Notes: generated by a model from the sequence alone, not told the origin. Positions 53,295 to 63,600 are shown, numbered from the stretch's first letter. The stretch: 64,000 nucleotides of DNA from Methylophilus methylotrophus DSM 46235 = ATCC 53528 (GCF_000378225.1 NZ_KB905142.1:186001-250000); one strand, 5' to 3'. Translations and numbers: made by a program.

Positions 53295-54953
53295 ATGCTA
53301 CAAGCCCTTTCTATCCGAGACTTTGTCATTGTTGATACGCTGGAACTTGAGTTCTCAGCAGGATACACCGCACTCACTGGTGAGACGGGTGCGGGTAAAT
53401 CCATCCTCATTGATGCCCTGTCTTTAAGCCTGGGCGCACGTAACGAGGGGGATGTGACGCGCAAGGGCTGTGAAAAGGCGGAAATCTCAACGACTTTTGA
53501 TATTGCGGATAATCTGGCAGCCCGGGATTGGCTACAGGCACAAGAAATCGATATTGAGGATGCCCTGGTATTGCGCCGTGTGATTTATGCCGATGGCCGT
53601 AGCCGCGCCTTTATTAATGGTGCCTCGGCAACGGTAGGCCAATTGCGCGAAATCGGCGAAACCCTCATTGATATTTATAGCCAGAATGCGCATCACTCCT
53701 TACTCAAAATTGCTACCCAGCGCGAGATCCTGGATGCTTATGCACAAGCGTCACCACTGGCAAAACAAGTTGCCAAGTTATACAACGACTGGTTTCAGCT
53801 ACATCAGCAGCAGCTGGCGTATGAGAAAAATTCCAGCCAGTTTGCAGAAGAGCTGGCTGAGCTACGTGACAGTACAAGAGAATTGAAGCAGTTGGGTTTT
53901 GCCAGTGACGAATGGCAGGCATTACAGCAGGAGCATGTCCGTTTAAGTAACGGTGCCAGTTTGCTCAGTGGCATGGAAGCCAGCCTGCAAATGATGAGTG
54001 AAGGGGATGAAGTCAATGCGCTGGATTTGCTCTCCCAGGCACAAACCAAGCTGGCCGAACTGCAGACGATGGATGCCGGATTGCAAGCGATTGCTGAAAA
54101 CCTTGATTCAGCCGTGGTGCAACTGGAAGAAGCCAGCCGGGCACTGAATCGCTATCTGCAAAAAAGTGAGCTGGATCCTGAACGCCTCGCTGAGGTTGAA
54201 GCGCGTATCCAGGCGATTCATGGCGCCGCACGCAAGTTCCGCATCAAGCCTGATGAGCTGCCTGAATTATTGGCCCAGCAATTGCAGCGGGTGGCTGAGC
54301 TTGAAGGTTTTTCTGATGACGGTGCCTTGGCCAAGCAAGTGCAACTAGCCTGGAAAGCCTACCATGAACAAGCCACCCAGCTTTCGTCAGCCAGGCAGCA
54401 AGCTGCGCAAAGACTGGCTAAAACCATCACTGAGCAAATGCAGGCGTTGTCCTTAAAGGGCGGCCAGTTTGCTGTGGCTTTAACAACCTCCAGTGAGCCC
54501 ACTGCTCATGGATTGGAACAAGTGGAGTTCCTGGTGGCTGGTCATGCCGGCGTTGAGCCCCGTCCGCTCAATAAAGTTGCCTCTGGTGGTGAGTTGTCAC
54601 GCATCAGCCTGGCCTTGCAGGTGACCACCGCTTCATTAGGCACAGTGCCCTGCATGATTTTTGATGAAGTGGATGTTGGCATTGGCGGCGGCGTTGCAGA
54701 AGTGGTGGGCAGATTGTTGAATCAGCTTGGCCAGCATCGGCAGGTACTGGTGATTACCCACCTGGCACAAGTTGCAGCACAGGCGCAGCAGCATTTGCAG
54801 GTTAGCAAATCTGAGCAGCAAGGCGCGACATTAAGCCGTATTCGCGCATTGGACGCAAGCGAGCGAGTAGAAGAGGTGGCACGTATGCTAGGTGGTTTGC
54901 AGATTACTGAGACGACAAGGAATCACGCCCGGGAAATGCTTGGGATAGTCTGA
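53295..54953 (+). CDS. recN: DNA repair ATPase RecN
   Basis: SMC-like protein for double-strand-break repair. The 552-residue protein has Walker A GETGAGKSILIDAL near residue 30, a coiled-coil middle (about 160-380), signature NKVASGGELSRISLAL and Walker B MIFDEVDVGIGGG near 450. Its last 50 bp overlap the convergent DNA glycosylase gene. It is probably in one transcript with nadK. LexA-type regulation is usual in the family, but I see no clear operator. Confidence 0.96.
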   Translation: MLQALSIRDFVIVDTLELEFSAGYTALTGETGAGKSILIDALSLSLGARNEGDVTRKGCEKAEISTTFDIADNLAARDWLQAQEIDIEDALVLRRVIYADGRSRAFINGASATVGQLREIGETLIDIYSQNAHHSLLKIATQREILDAYAQASPLAKQVAKLYNDWFQLHQQQLAYEKNSSQFAEELAELRDSTRELKQLGFASDEWQALQQEHVRLSNGASLLSGMEASLQMMSEGDEVNALDLLSQAQTKLAELQTMDAGLQAIAENLDSAVVQLEEASRALNRYLQKSELDPERLAEVEARIQAIHGAARKFRIKPDELPELLAQQLQRVAELEGFSDDGALAKQVQLAWKAYHEQATQLSSARQQAAQRLAKTITEQMQALSLKGGQFAVALTTSSEPTAHGLEQVEFLVAGHAGVEPRPLNKVASGGELSRISLALQVTTASLGTVPCMIFDEVDVGIGGGVAEVVGRLLNQLGQHRQVLVITHLAQVAAQAQQHLQVSKSEQQGATLSRIRALDASERVEEVARMLGGLQITETTRNHAREMLGIV

Positions 54954-55497
54954 CTTGCAGAATTCGCCAGCGCTCCAGCTTTTCTTCAAAGCGCAGGCTG
55001 GCATGTGCGGGGCTAGTAGACGGTAGCGTCACCGTCTCCGCTAACAGGGATGTTTTGATGTGTTTTTTAAACAAGGTGGCTGCGGTATTGCCATTAAATG
55101 CGATCAACTCTATTTTGGGATAACTCACTAGTAAGCTGGGAATGTCGTTGGCAATCACGGAGTCGGCGTAAATCGCGCTATCCAAACTGCCAGGGCGGCA
55201 GGCCGAGTGGCACACATCCCAGATCGCCAGTTTTGCTTCCTTCACGCTTTCGCAGCGCTCAATATACGGTGCCTTTGCCGGGATATGGAATAAGCGCTCC
55301 AGTATTTTCCAGAAAGCATTTTGCGGGTGTGCGTAGTATTGTTGCTGTTTAAGCGAAGCTGCGCCAGGCAGTGTGCCCAGAATCAGTATGCGCGCAGCAG
55401 GGCCGACGACAGGAGGGAAACCAGCTGAGTAATATTCAGGATTGCTAGAGAGTTCGGACAAATTCTGTATGAGTAGTGAAGGAGTCAATGCCTGCAA
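54904..55497 (-). CDS. Uracil/hypoxanthine-DNA glycosylase (UDG family 6, Hdg-like)
   Basis: Removes hypoxanthine (deaminated adenine) and perhaps uracil from DNA. The 197-residue protein has the UDG-fold motif LILGTLPGAASLKQQQYYAH (about 38-57), then PQNAFWKIL, a match to the hypoxanthine-DNA glycosylase family pattern. The C-terminal LPSTSPAHAS is the second conserved segment. It follows fur by 22 bp and ends 50 bp inside the 3' end of recN. The substrate is inferred from family membership. Confidence 0.82.
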   Translation of the reverse strand: MQALTPSLLIQNLSELSSNPEYYSAGFPPVVGPAARILILGTLPGAASLKQQQYYAHPQNAFWKILERLFHIPAKAPYIERCESVKEAKLAIWDVCHSACRPGSLDSAIYADSVIANDIPSLLVSYPKIELIAFNGNTAATLFKKHIKTSLLAETVTLPSTSPAHASLRFEEKLERWRILQVRLSQAFPGRDSLSSQ

Positions 55498-55519
55498 GAG
55501 TATTGACTCTTGTGAGATG

Positions 55520-55939
55520 TTATTCGGTACAGGGCTGTTTTTTGCATACGCCGTAAATAGTCAATGAATGGTCTTGCATGGTAAAGCCATATTTTTCTGC
55601 GGCGGTTTTTTGTCTTTTCTCGATCTCTTCGTCGTAAAACTCTTCGACACGTCCACATTTGATACACACAATATGATCGTGGTGATTGCCTTCATTTAGC
55701 TCGAACACGGCCTTACCACTTTCAAAGTGGTGACGCACCAATAAGCCAGCCTGTTCAAACTGCGTCAGCACGCGGTAAACAGTGGCCAGGCCAACATCTT
55801 CACCATTGGTAATCATGACTTTATAAATATCTTCGGCCGAGAGGTGGCGTTGCTCGCTGTTCTCGAACAGCTCAAGGATTTTTAGACGTGGCAACGTCGC
55901 TTTTAAGCCTGCATTTTTGAGGTCTTTTGGATCATGCAT
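55520..55939 (-). CDS. fur: Ferric uptake regulator Fur
   Basis: Iron-sensing repressor of uptake genes. The 139-residue protein has the winged-helix KATLPRLKILELFENSEQRH, regulatory metal site HHFESGKAVFELNEGNHHDH and HIVCIKCGRVEEF, and C-terminal CKKQPC. It is the first gene of a short minus-strand run with the DNA glycosylase gene and divergent from bamE, with about 112 bp between them. This fur-bamE-dapB-carAB order recurs in betaproteobacteria. The Fe-box typical of autoregulated fur was not seen. Confidence 0.97.
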   Translation of the reverse strand: MHDPKDLKNAGLKATLPRLKILELFENSEQRHLSAEDIYKVMITNGEDVGLATVYRVLTQFEQAGLLVRHHFESGKAVFELNEGNHHDHIVCIKCGRVEEFYDEEIEKRQKTAAEKYGFTMQDHSLTIYGVCKKQPCTE

Positions 55940-56051
55940 AGGTTTTGTCCATGTTTTGTATATGGGTAAGTCGTGCGGCGTATTTGATTGGCGACACTAC
56001 GTGGTATATTACTCAAAGTTTTCTGAATATACCGATTATAAAGTGAATCCA

Positions 56052-58454
56052 ATGCGTAATTCTATCTTATTTGTGTTGGTTGTCGCATCTCTGGAGAGTG
56101 GGTGCGGTGCCAAGCTTCCTTCAGTCAAGCCTTTCAAGATGGAAGTTCAGCAAGGCAATGTTGTGACTTCCAAGATGTTGCTTCAGCTGCGACCGGGCAT
56201 GACTCGTTCCCAAGTGCGCTATATCATGGGGACACCGCTAGTAGTCGATAGTTTCCGTGACAACCGTTGGGATTATTTTTACGAGCTGCGCAAGGAAGGA
56301 AAAGTGGTTGAAAAGCGCCGCGTGATTCTTGATTTCGACAAGGATAGCCTGGTGTCAGTACGCGGCGATGTGATTCCATCTGCTGAAAATCCTGAGATAA
56401 AAACAATCGCAGAAACACCTCAGAAGAAGGTTGGAGAAGCAAAAGATCAGAGTTGGACGGACAAGCTGAAGTTTTGGGAGTCTGAAGAAGCTGCGGCGAG
56501 TGATAAAGCAGCTGAATCAACTGTAGCCACTGCAGCGACGAATGAAAGCAAAGGCGCTGCACTCGCTAAGGATGAGGCAGCCGAATCTCAGAAAACCACG
56601 TCAGAGCCTGTCAAGGCCGAGCAAGAGGTATTGCCCTCGGCCACTGCAACAAATAATTCAGCTGCTGCAGCGACATTGGCTGAAGAAGAAGTGGTTCCCT
56701 ACATTCCGGAGGGGGAGTATCAGGCTGCACCCACTCCAGAAGAGATGGCCAAGGGTAATCTGGATGTCAGTGAAAACCAGGTTACTGAGGCTAAGGCACA
56801 TCCAGTGAATGAAAAGGAAATGGCTGCCCAAATTGCAGATACGGTTGAGCCACCACCCGTTTTTCAGCAGGAACCGATGGCAGAACCTATTGTAGCGGCT
56901 GAACCCGAACCCGTATTGCCACCGCCCGTAAAAGCCGAACCAGCTGTGAAGAATATCACAGCGCCAGTTGTTGCCGCAGCCACTGTTGCAGCGGCGGCAA
57001 CCAAGACTGCTGAATCTGAGTCAGTTAAATCCAAACCTGTTGATCCTAAGCCTGTGGAAGCAAAAACCGCTGTATCAAAAACTGAAGTACAAACACCCGC
57101 GGCACAGGCACCTGCTGCGGCAGCGGCCGTTGAAGATGACGAGGTCATTCCATATATTCCCGAAGGTGAATATGTGGCTCCTGTCATTCCTAGTGAGGCC
57201 GAAATGGTTAAAGGCAATATGGCGGAGGCAAATGCACCTGCGACTGATGCTCAAGCGCGCCAGGTAACTGAAAAAGGGGTGGCACCCACATCGGATGCGG
57301 CAGCAGAGCCATCACCGACATTTGTCGCTGAGCAATTGCCAGAACCAGAGCCAGAACCTGAATTGCCACCGCCGCCTCCGCCATCCGTCAGCAAGCCTGT
57401 TGTGAGAGAGGTAGCGCCAGTGGCTGCGCTGGCAGCAGAAGAAGAGAAACCAGTCGCTGCGCAGCCTGAGACTGAGCAGCCGGCTGCCAAGGTTGTTGAG
57501 CCTGCATCGGTCGCCTCCCCTGTGGCGACGCCAGAAGCGCCAGCTGGTGATGCTGAAATCAACCAGGCTGTGGCGGCATGGGCACAAGCTTGGCGCAGCA
57601 AGGACATTAAAAACTACCTCGCTGCATATGCCCCTGACTTCATGCCAGAAGGGTTGCCTTCCAGAAAGGCATGGGAGTCGCAACGCAAACAGCGTTTATC
57701 TGCAGGCCAGGGTGCGATTACACTCGTACTAAATAATGTGCAGATTCAGCGTGACGGTACCACTGTCGCCGTGCAGTTTGAGCAAAAATATGCTGCTAAA
57801 GTTTATAAAGATGAATTGGTCAAAACACTGGAAATGCGTTACGAGCCAACGCAGAAACGTTGGTTGATCACACGTGAACGTGTTGCCCCTTTAACCGGTT
57901 TGCCAGTAGCGAGTGTGCCAACGACCCGTCTGCCAGCAGTCGCTGCAGCGTCATCCAATACGGATGTGGTCGAGTCAGCTGTGCCACCGACACAATCGAC
58001 ATCATCTGCGCCTGTAGCGGAAGTGAGTGTTGAATCAGCGATTGACGCCTGGGCACAGGCTTGGCGCAGTAAAAACATCAATGCTTACTTTGCGGCGTAT
58101 TCTCCAGAATTTGTGCCGGAGGGATTGCCAAACAGAGGTGTCTGGGAAGCGCAACGTAAAAAGCGCTTGTCCCCACAGCAGGGCAAGATCAGCCTGGATG
58201 TCACGAATGTAAGCGTGAGCCGCGAAGGAGAAACAGCCGTGGCCACCTTTAGGCAGAAATATGCGTCTAAGGCCTATCGTGATGAAGTAGTGAAGCGTCT
58301 ACAGTTAAAACTGGATGCTGCAAGCAATCGCTGGCTGATTGTGCGTGAAAGTACCGGTAGTGAGGCAGAAGTGCCAATGGGCAAGCAGTCAGTGAGTGCG
58401 CCAGAAGAGAGCTCGGAACATCAGGATGGTGCTCTGGAGCCGATCGGATTTTAA
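56052..58454 (+). CDS. bamE: BamE fused to a duplicated-motif linker and two NTF2-like domains
   Basis: BamE lipoproteins help the Bam complex fold outer-membrane barrels and are usually 110-180 residues. This one is 800. The ATG at 56052 gives a signal peptide with Cys18 (LESGCGAK). The BamE/SmpA domain spans about 30-110 (LRPGMTRSQVRYIMGTPLVV, DNRWDYFYELRK). Then comes a 390-residue Ala/Pro/Glu linker with two copies of a block (PYIPEGEY at 216-223 and 367-374; MxKGN about 15-20 residues later). Two NTF2-like repeats follow, about 501-613 and 657-768 (WAQAWRSK in both). These resemble the Cds6-type domain of L,D-transpeptidase-related proteins. The frame upstream of 56052 is open but not plausible. 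Confidence 0.85.
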   Translation: MRNSILFVLVVASLESGCGAKLPSVKPFKMEVQQGNVVTSKMLLQLRPGMTRSQVRYIMGTPLVVDSFRDNRWDYFYELRKEGKVVEKRRVILDFDKDSLVSVRGDVIPSAENPEIKTIAETPQKKVGEAKDQSWTDKLKFWESEEAAASDKAAESTVATAATNESKGAALAKDEAAESQKTTSEPVKAEQEVLPSATATNNSAAAATLAEEEVVPYIPEGEYQAAPTPEEMAKGNLDVSENQVTEAKAHPVNEKEMAAQIADTVEPPPVFQQEPMAEPIVAAEPEPVLPPPVKAEPAVKNITAPVVAAATVAAAATKTAESESVKSKPVDPKPVEAKTAVSKTEVQTPAAQAPAAAAAVEDDEVIPYIPEGEYVAPVIPSEAEMVKGNMAEANAPATDAQARQVTEKGVAPTSDAAAEPSPTFVAEQLPEPEPEPELPPPPPPSVSKPVVREVAPVAALAAEEEKPVAAQPETEQPAAKVVEPASVASPVATPEAPAGDAEINQAVAAWAQAWRSKDIKNYLAAYAPDFMPEGLPSRKAWESQRKQRLSAGQGAITLVLNNVQIQRDGTTVAVQFEQKYAAKVYKDELVKTLEMRYEPTQKRWLITRERVAPLTGLPVASVPTTRLPAVAAASSNTDVVESAVPPTQSTSSAPVAEVSVESAIDAWAQAWRSKNINAYFAAYSPEFVPEGLPNRGVWEAQRKKRLSPQQGKISLDVTNVSVSREGETAVATFRQKYASKAYRDEVVKRLQLKLDAASNRWLIVRESTGSEAEVPMGKQSVSAPEESSEHQDGALEPIGF

Positions 58455-58502
58455 TGGTCTGCTGATGTCGTGGTTTAAGTATTAAAAATAATTGAGTGAG
58501 TT

Positions 58503-59309
58503 ATGTTGAAAGTAGTGATTGCTGGCGTGTCTGGTCGTATGGGACATGCCTTACTGGATGGAGTTTTTTCTGATAACGGCTTGCAGTTGCACGCGGCACT
58601 CGATCGTGCTGAAAGCGCCATGATAGGGCGGGATGCAGGCGAGCAGTTTGGCAAGGTCAGTGGCGTGAAAATCACGGCTGACATCCATGCCGCATTGGTC
58701 GGTGCCGATGTGCTGGTGGATTTCACGCGGCCGGAAGCCAGTATGCAATATTTACAAGCCTGCCAGCAAGCCAACGTTAAATTAGTGATTGGTACTACCG
58801 GGTTTAGTGAGGCAGAAAAGGCCAGTATTGAGGCTGCGTCCAAAAATATCGGTATCGTATTTGCTCCAAACATGAGCGTAGGGGTCACCCTCTTGATTAA
58901 CCTGGTTGAGCAAGCCGCACGGGTGCTCAATGAAGGCTATGATATTGAGGTGGTTGAAATGCATCACCGCCATAAGGTGGATGCGCCTTCAGGCACGGCT
59001 TTACGGTTGGGTGAGGCTGCGGCAAAAGGGATTGATAAAGCGCTTAAAGATTGTGCTGTGTATGCGCGCGAAGGCGTGACTGGTGAACGCGAAGCGGGCA
59101 CGATTGGTTTTGCAACCTTACGTGGTGGGGATGTGGTCGGTGACCATACGGTGGTTCTGGCTGGTGTGGGTGAGCGAGTAGAGTTAACGCATAAAGCATC
59201 AAGCCGTGCCACATTTGCACAAGGTGCGTTACGTGCGGCTAAATTTCTGGCTGATAAACCCAAGGGATTGTTTGATATGCGTGATGTGTTGGGATTTGAA
59301 AAGAACTGA
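58503..59309 (+). CDS. dapB: 4-hydroxy-tetrahydrodipicolinate reductase
   Basis: NAD(P)H-dependent reductase of the lysine/meso-diaminopimelate pathway. The 268-residue protein has VVIAGVSGRMGHALL at the N-terminus (dinucleotide binding), and EMHHRHKVDAPSGTALRLGE near 160 with the catalytic His and Lys. DVLGFEKN closes the C-terminus. It is 48 bp downstream of the bamE fusion and 230 bp upstream of carA. Length and motifs fit bacterial DapB. Confidence 0.97.
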   Translation: MLKVVIAGVSGRMGHALLDGVFSDNGLQLHAALDRAESAMIGRDAGEQFGKVSGVKITADIHAALVGADVLVDFTRPEASMQYLQACQQANVKLVIGTTGFSEAEKASIEAASKNIGIVFAPNMSVGVTLLINLVEQAARVLNEGYDIEVVEMHHRHKVDAPSGTALRLGEAAAKGIDKALKDCAVYAREGVTGEREAGTIGFATLRGGDVVGDHTVVLAGVGERVELTHKASSRATFAQGALRAAKFLADKPKGLFDMRDVLGFEKN

Positions 59310-59374
59310 TCTTTAGTAGGCGATCCCGTCTGGCTAAGGTCTGGCAGGAATCGTCTGATGCTTCTGAGTTGCCC

Positions 59375-59403
59375 TTGAGTGGGCTGTCAATGTACGCTAT
59401 AAT
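59375..59403 (+). promoter_or_regulatory. Sigma-70 promoter of carAB
   Basis: TTGAGT (59375-59380) and TATAAT (59398-59403) are separated by 17 bp. Transcription should start near 59410 and leave a leader of about 130 nt before the carA GTG. Confidence 0.75.
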
Positions 59404-59415
59404 GCTGTAATTCTG

Positions 59416-59448
59416 AAACGGGAAGAGTCGAACAAGCTTTTCCCGTTT
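59416..59448 (+). promoter_or_regulatory. Hairpin in the carA leader, possible attenuator
   Basis: aaacgggaa (59416-59424) pairs perfectly with ttcccgttt (59440-59448) around a 15-nt loop, and four T overlap the end of the right arm. It would form just after the predicted transcription start of carAB and could act as an attenuator or leader structure. It is not a terminator of dapB, because it lies downstream of the carA promoter. Confidence 0.45.
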
Positions 59449-59539
59449 TGCACATCTATTCACTGCAGCTTGAATTTCACTTCCAGCCATGGTGAACCCT
59501 CTAAAAGATGTGTTTCGTGTCAAACTTAAGGAGCTAAAG

Positions 59540-60679
59540 GTGTCAAAAACAATTCCAGCGATTCTCGTGTTAGCAGATGGAACTGTTTTTAAGGGCATTA
59601 GCATTGGCGCTTCCGGTCATACGGTAGGTGAGGTGGTGTTTAATACCTCCATCACCGGTTATCAGGAGATTCTTACCGATCCTTCCTATACCGAACAAAT
59701 CGTGACACTGACCTATCCGCACATTGGTAACTACGGGACCAATCGTGAAGATGTGGAGTCAGGTAAAGTCTATGCTGCGGGTCTGATCATTCGTGACCTG
59801 CCCTTATTGGAAAGCAATTTCCGCAGTGAACAAAATCTCTCCGATTATCTCAAAGCCAACAACGTGGTGGCAATTGCAGATATCGATACGCGTAAACTGA
59901 CACGCATCCTGCGTGAAAAAGGTGCGCAAGCAGGCTGTATCATGGCCGGTGAGCATGTAGATGAAGCGCAGGCGCTGGTGTATGCCAAGGGCTTCCCGGG
60001 GTTGGCTGGCATGGACCTGGCCAAGGTAGTCAGCTGTACTGAGCCTTACGAGTTTACCGAAGCTGAGTGGCAATTGGGTTCAGGCTACAGCAAAACAGCT
60101 GATTCCCAATACCATGTGGTGGCGTTTGATTATGGCGTGAAACGTAACATTCTGCGTATGCTGGTTTCACGCGGCTGTAAAGTGACGGTATTGCCAGCGC
60201 AAGCCACAGCCGAGCAAGCCTTAGCTTACAAGCCAGACGGCATTTTCCTTTCTAATGGCCCCGGGGACCCGGAGCCATGTGATTACGCGATCAAGGCCAT
60301 TAAAACACTAGTGGATACCGGTATTCCAACCTTTGGGATTTGCCTGGGCCACCAGTTGCTGGCTTTAGCAAGCGGCGCCAAAACACTCAAGATGAAGTTT
60401 GGCCATCATGGTGCCAACCATCCGGTTCAAGATGTGGAAAGCAAGCGCGTTTACATTACCAGCCAAAACCATGGTTTTGCAGCTGATCCGGCAACATTGC
60501 CTGCGAATGTAAAAGTGACGCATGTGTCGCTGTTTGACGGTAGCTTGCAAGGCATTGCACGTACTGACAAACCGGCATTCAGCTTCCAGGGTCACCCTGA
60601 GGCCAGCCCCGGTCCGCAAGAAATGAGCGTGTTGTTTGACCGCTTTATCCAGTTAATGCAAGAAAGAAAGTCCATCTAA
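59540..60679 (+). CDS. carA: Carbamoyl-phosphate synthase small subunit
   Basis: Hydrolyses glutamine and passes ammonia to CarB for carbamoyl phosphate (arginine and pyrimidine synthesis). I start at a GTG ([19 protein letters not shown]; 379 residues), because AAGGAG sits 6 bp upstream. An ATG at 59489 gives a longer, unlikely N-terminus. The glutaminase site is [14 protein letters not shown] with Cys, and [13 protein letters not shown] with His/Glu. It shares one base with carB (TAATG). A sigma-70-like promoter and leader hairpin precede it. Confidence 0.96.
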   Translation: MSKTIPAILVLADGTVFKGISIGASGHTVGEVVFNTSITGYQEILTDPSYTEQIVTLTYPHIGNYGTNREDVESGKVYAAGLIIRDLPLLESNFRSEQNLSDYLKANNVVAIADIDTRKLTRILREKGAQAGCIMAGEHVDEAQALVYAKGFPGLAGMDLAKVVSCTEPYEFTEAEWQLGSGYSKTADSQYHVVAFDYGVKRNILRMLVSRGCKVTVLPAQATAEQALAYKPDGIFLSNGPGDPEPCDYAIKAIKTLVDTGIPTFGICLGHQLLALASGAKTLKMKFGHHGANHPVQDVESKRVYITSQNHGFAADPATLPANVKVTHVSLFDGSLQGIARTDKPAFSFQGHPEASPGPQEMSVLFDRFIQLMQERKSI

Positions 60680-63600
60680 TGGCAAAAAGAACTGACATTA
60701 AAAGTATTCTGATTATCGGTGCCGGTCCAATTGTCATTGGTCAGGCCTGTGAGTTCGATTATTCCGGTGCGCAAGCCTGTAAAGCCCTGCGCGAAGAAGG
60801 TTACCGTGTGATTTTGGTCAACTCCAATCCGGCTACCATCATGACTGACCCGGAAATGGCCGATGCGACCTATATCGAGCCGATTACCTGGCAAATCGTT
60901 GAAAAGATCATTGAAAAAGAACGTCCGGATGCACTGCTGCCAACCATGGGTGGCCAGACGGCACTCAATTGTGCGTTGGATCTGGACAAGCATGGCGTGT
61001 TGCAGAAATATAATGTTGAGCTCATTGGTGCTACCAAAGAAGCGATTGATAAAGCCGAAGACCGCCAGAAGTTTAAAGAAGCCATGACCAAAATTGGCCT
61101 GGGTTCTGCACGTTCAGCCATTGCGCACAGCTTGGAAGAGGCCTTGCAGGTACAAGCGACAATTGGTTACCCAGCGATTATTCGCCCTTCGTTCACCATG
61201 GGCGGCAGCGGTGGTGGGATTGCCTATAACCGCGAAGAGTTTATCGCCATTTGCGAACGCGGCCTGGATGCTTCTCCCACCAATGAATTACTGATTGAAG
61301 AGTCACTGTTGGGTTGGAAAGAGTACGAGATGGAAGTCGTCCGTGACAAAGCGGATAACTGCATCATCATCTGTTCGATTGAAAACCTCGACCCTATGGG
61401 CGTGCATACCGGTGACAGTATTACCGTTGCGCCAGCACAAACCCTGACCGATAAAGAATACCAGATCATGCGTAATGCTTCTTTGGCAGTGTTGCGCGAG
61501 ATCGGTGTCGATACCGGTGGTTCCAACGTTCAGTTTGCCATCAACCCGAACGATGGCCGCATGATTGTGATCGAGATGAACCCGCGTGTGTCGCGCTCCT
61601 CTGCGCTGGCTTCCAAGGCAACCGGTTTCCCGATTGCCAAAGTGGCGGCCAAACTGGCGGTTGGCTTTACGCTGGACGAGTTGCGTAACGAAATTACGGG
61701 TGGTCAGACCCCAGCTTCATTTGAGCCATCGATTGACTATGTGGTCACCAAAGTGCCGCGGTTTGCCTTTGAGAAATTCCCCCAGGCCGATAGCCGCCTG
61801 ACGACACAGATGAAGTCTGTGGGTGAAGTGATGGCCATGGGCCGTAGCTTCCAGGAATCTTTCCAAAAGGCCTTGCGTGGCCTGGAAGTCGGCGTGGATG
61901 GCCTGGATCCGGTGACGGATGACAAAGACCGCATCGTCAAGGAAATGGGCGAGCCTGGTCCTGAACGTATCTGGTACGTGGCAGATGCGTTCCGCCTGGG
62001 CATGAGCGTAGATGAGGTGTTTAATATCACTAAAATCGACCGCTGGTTCTTGGTGCAGATTGAAGAGATCATCAAACTTGAATTATCCCTGTCCAGCAAG
62101 TCCCTGGCAGACCTGAATAAAGAAACCTTGTTCAGGTTGAAGCGCAAAGGCTTCTCTGACCGCCGCCTGGCTAAACTGCTGAACACGGACCAGCATGCAG
62201 TGCGTGCTTTCCGTCAGGCGCTGAATGTTCGTCCGGTCTACAAGCGTGTGGATACCTGTGCGGCTGAATTCGCCACCAATACGGCATATATGTACTCGAC
62301 TTACGAGGAAGAATGCGAATCCAACCCCTCAGACAAGAAAAAAATCATGGTTCTGGGTGGTGGTCCTAACCGCATTGGTCAGGGCATTGAGTTTGACTAC
62401 TGCTGTGTTCATGCCGCGTTTGCAATGCGTGAAGATGGTTACGAAACCATTATGGTTAACTGTAACCCGGAAACCGTGTCTACCGACTACGATACTTCTG
62501 ACCGCTTGTACTTTGAGCCAGTCACCTTGGAAGATGTACTGGAAATCGTCAATATCGAGAAACCGGTTGGTGTGATCGTGCAGTACGGTGGGCAAACGCC
62601 ACTCAAACTGGCACGTGACCTCGAAAAAGCGGGCGTGCCCATTATTGGTACCACGCCTGATGCGATTGACCGGGCTGAAGACCGTGAGCGTTTCCAGCAG
62701 ATGCTGCACAGCCTGAACCTCAAGCAGCCACCAAACCGTACGGCGCGTGCGCCAGAAGAAGCGATCCGCCTGGCGACCGAGATCGGTTATCCATTGGTCG
62801 TGCGTCCTTCTTATGTGCTGGGGGGTCGCGCGATGGAAATCGTGCATGAGCAAAGTCAGCTTGAGCGCTATATGCGTGAGGCGGTAAAAGTGTCCAACGA
62901 ATCCCCAGTCTTGCTGGACCGCTTCCTCAATGATGCAATTGAAGTGGATGTAGATGCTCTGAGCGACGGTGAAGATGTCTTGATCGGCGGCATCATGCAG
63001 CACGTGGAGCAAGCCGGTGTGCACTCCGGTGATTCCGCCTGTTCATTGCCACCTTATAGTCTGAGTGATAGTTTACAAGATGAATTGCGCAGACAAACCG
63101 TGCAAATGGCGAAAGCGCTGGGCGTGAAGGGCCTGATGAACGTACAGTTTGCCGTGCAGAATACCGAGCAGGGTGAAGTAGTGTATGTGCTGGAAGTAAA
63201 CCCGCGTGCCTCGCGTACTGTGCCGTTCGTTTCTAAAGCCTGTGGTTTGCAACTGGCCAAGATTGCTGCGCGTTGTATGGCGGGTCAGACCCTGAAATCA
63301 CAAGGCGTGACCAAGGAAGTGATTCCGCCTTATTACTCTGTCAAGGAAGCCGTGTTCCCGTTCATCAAGTTCCCGGGTGTGGATACTATCCTGGGGCCTG
63401 AAATGAAATCAACTGGTGAAGTGATGGGCGTTGGTAACACTTTTGCAGAAGCATTCGTGAAGTCGCAATTGGGGGCATCTGTCAAAATGCCTACCGGCGG
63501 CAGGGCTTTCATCAGTGTGCGAAATGAAGACCACAAAAAAGTGATCGACATTGCTAAAGACTTGGTAAAGCTTGGCTTTACGCTGGTCGCGACCAAAGGT

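Noticed and set aside
55940-56051. Consensus promoter pair for bamE
   Set aside because: A tatatt at a plausible -10 position has only a TTGATT at a 15-bp spacing, too weak to list.
56864-57607. Overlapping minus-strand frames inside the BamE fusion (117 and 118 codons), rich in Ala, Thr and Gly
   Set aside because: They mirror the low-complexity Ala/Pro/Glu linker on the opposite strand and overlap each other.
59489-59539. ATG at 59489 as start of carA
   Set aside because: The GTG at 59540 has AAGGAG at ideal spacing and gives the family length.
62329-63024. 231-codon open frame on the minus strand inside carB
   Set aside because: It is a shadow of the carB codon pattern. No ribosome-binding site or recognisable domain was seen.
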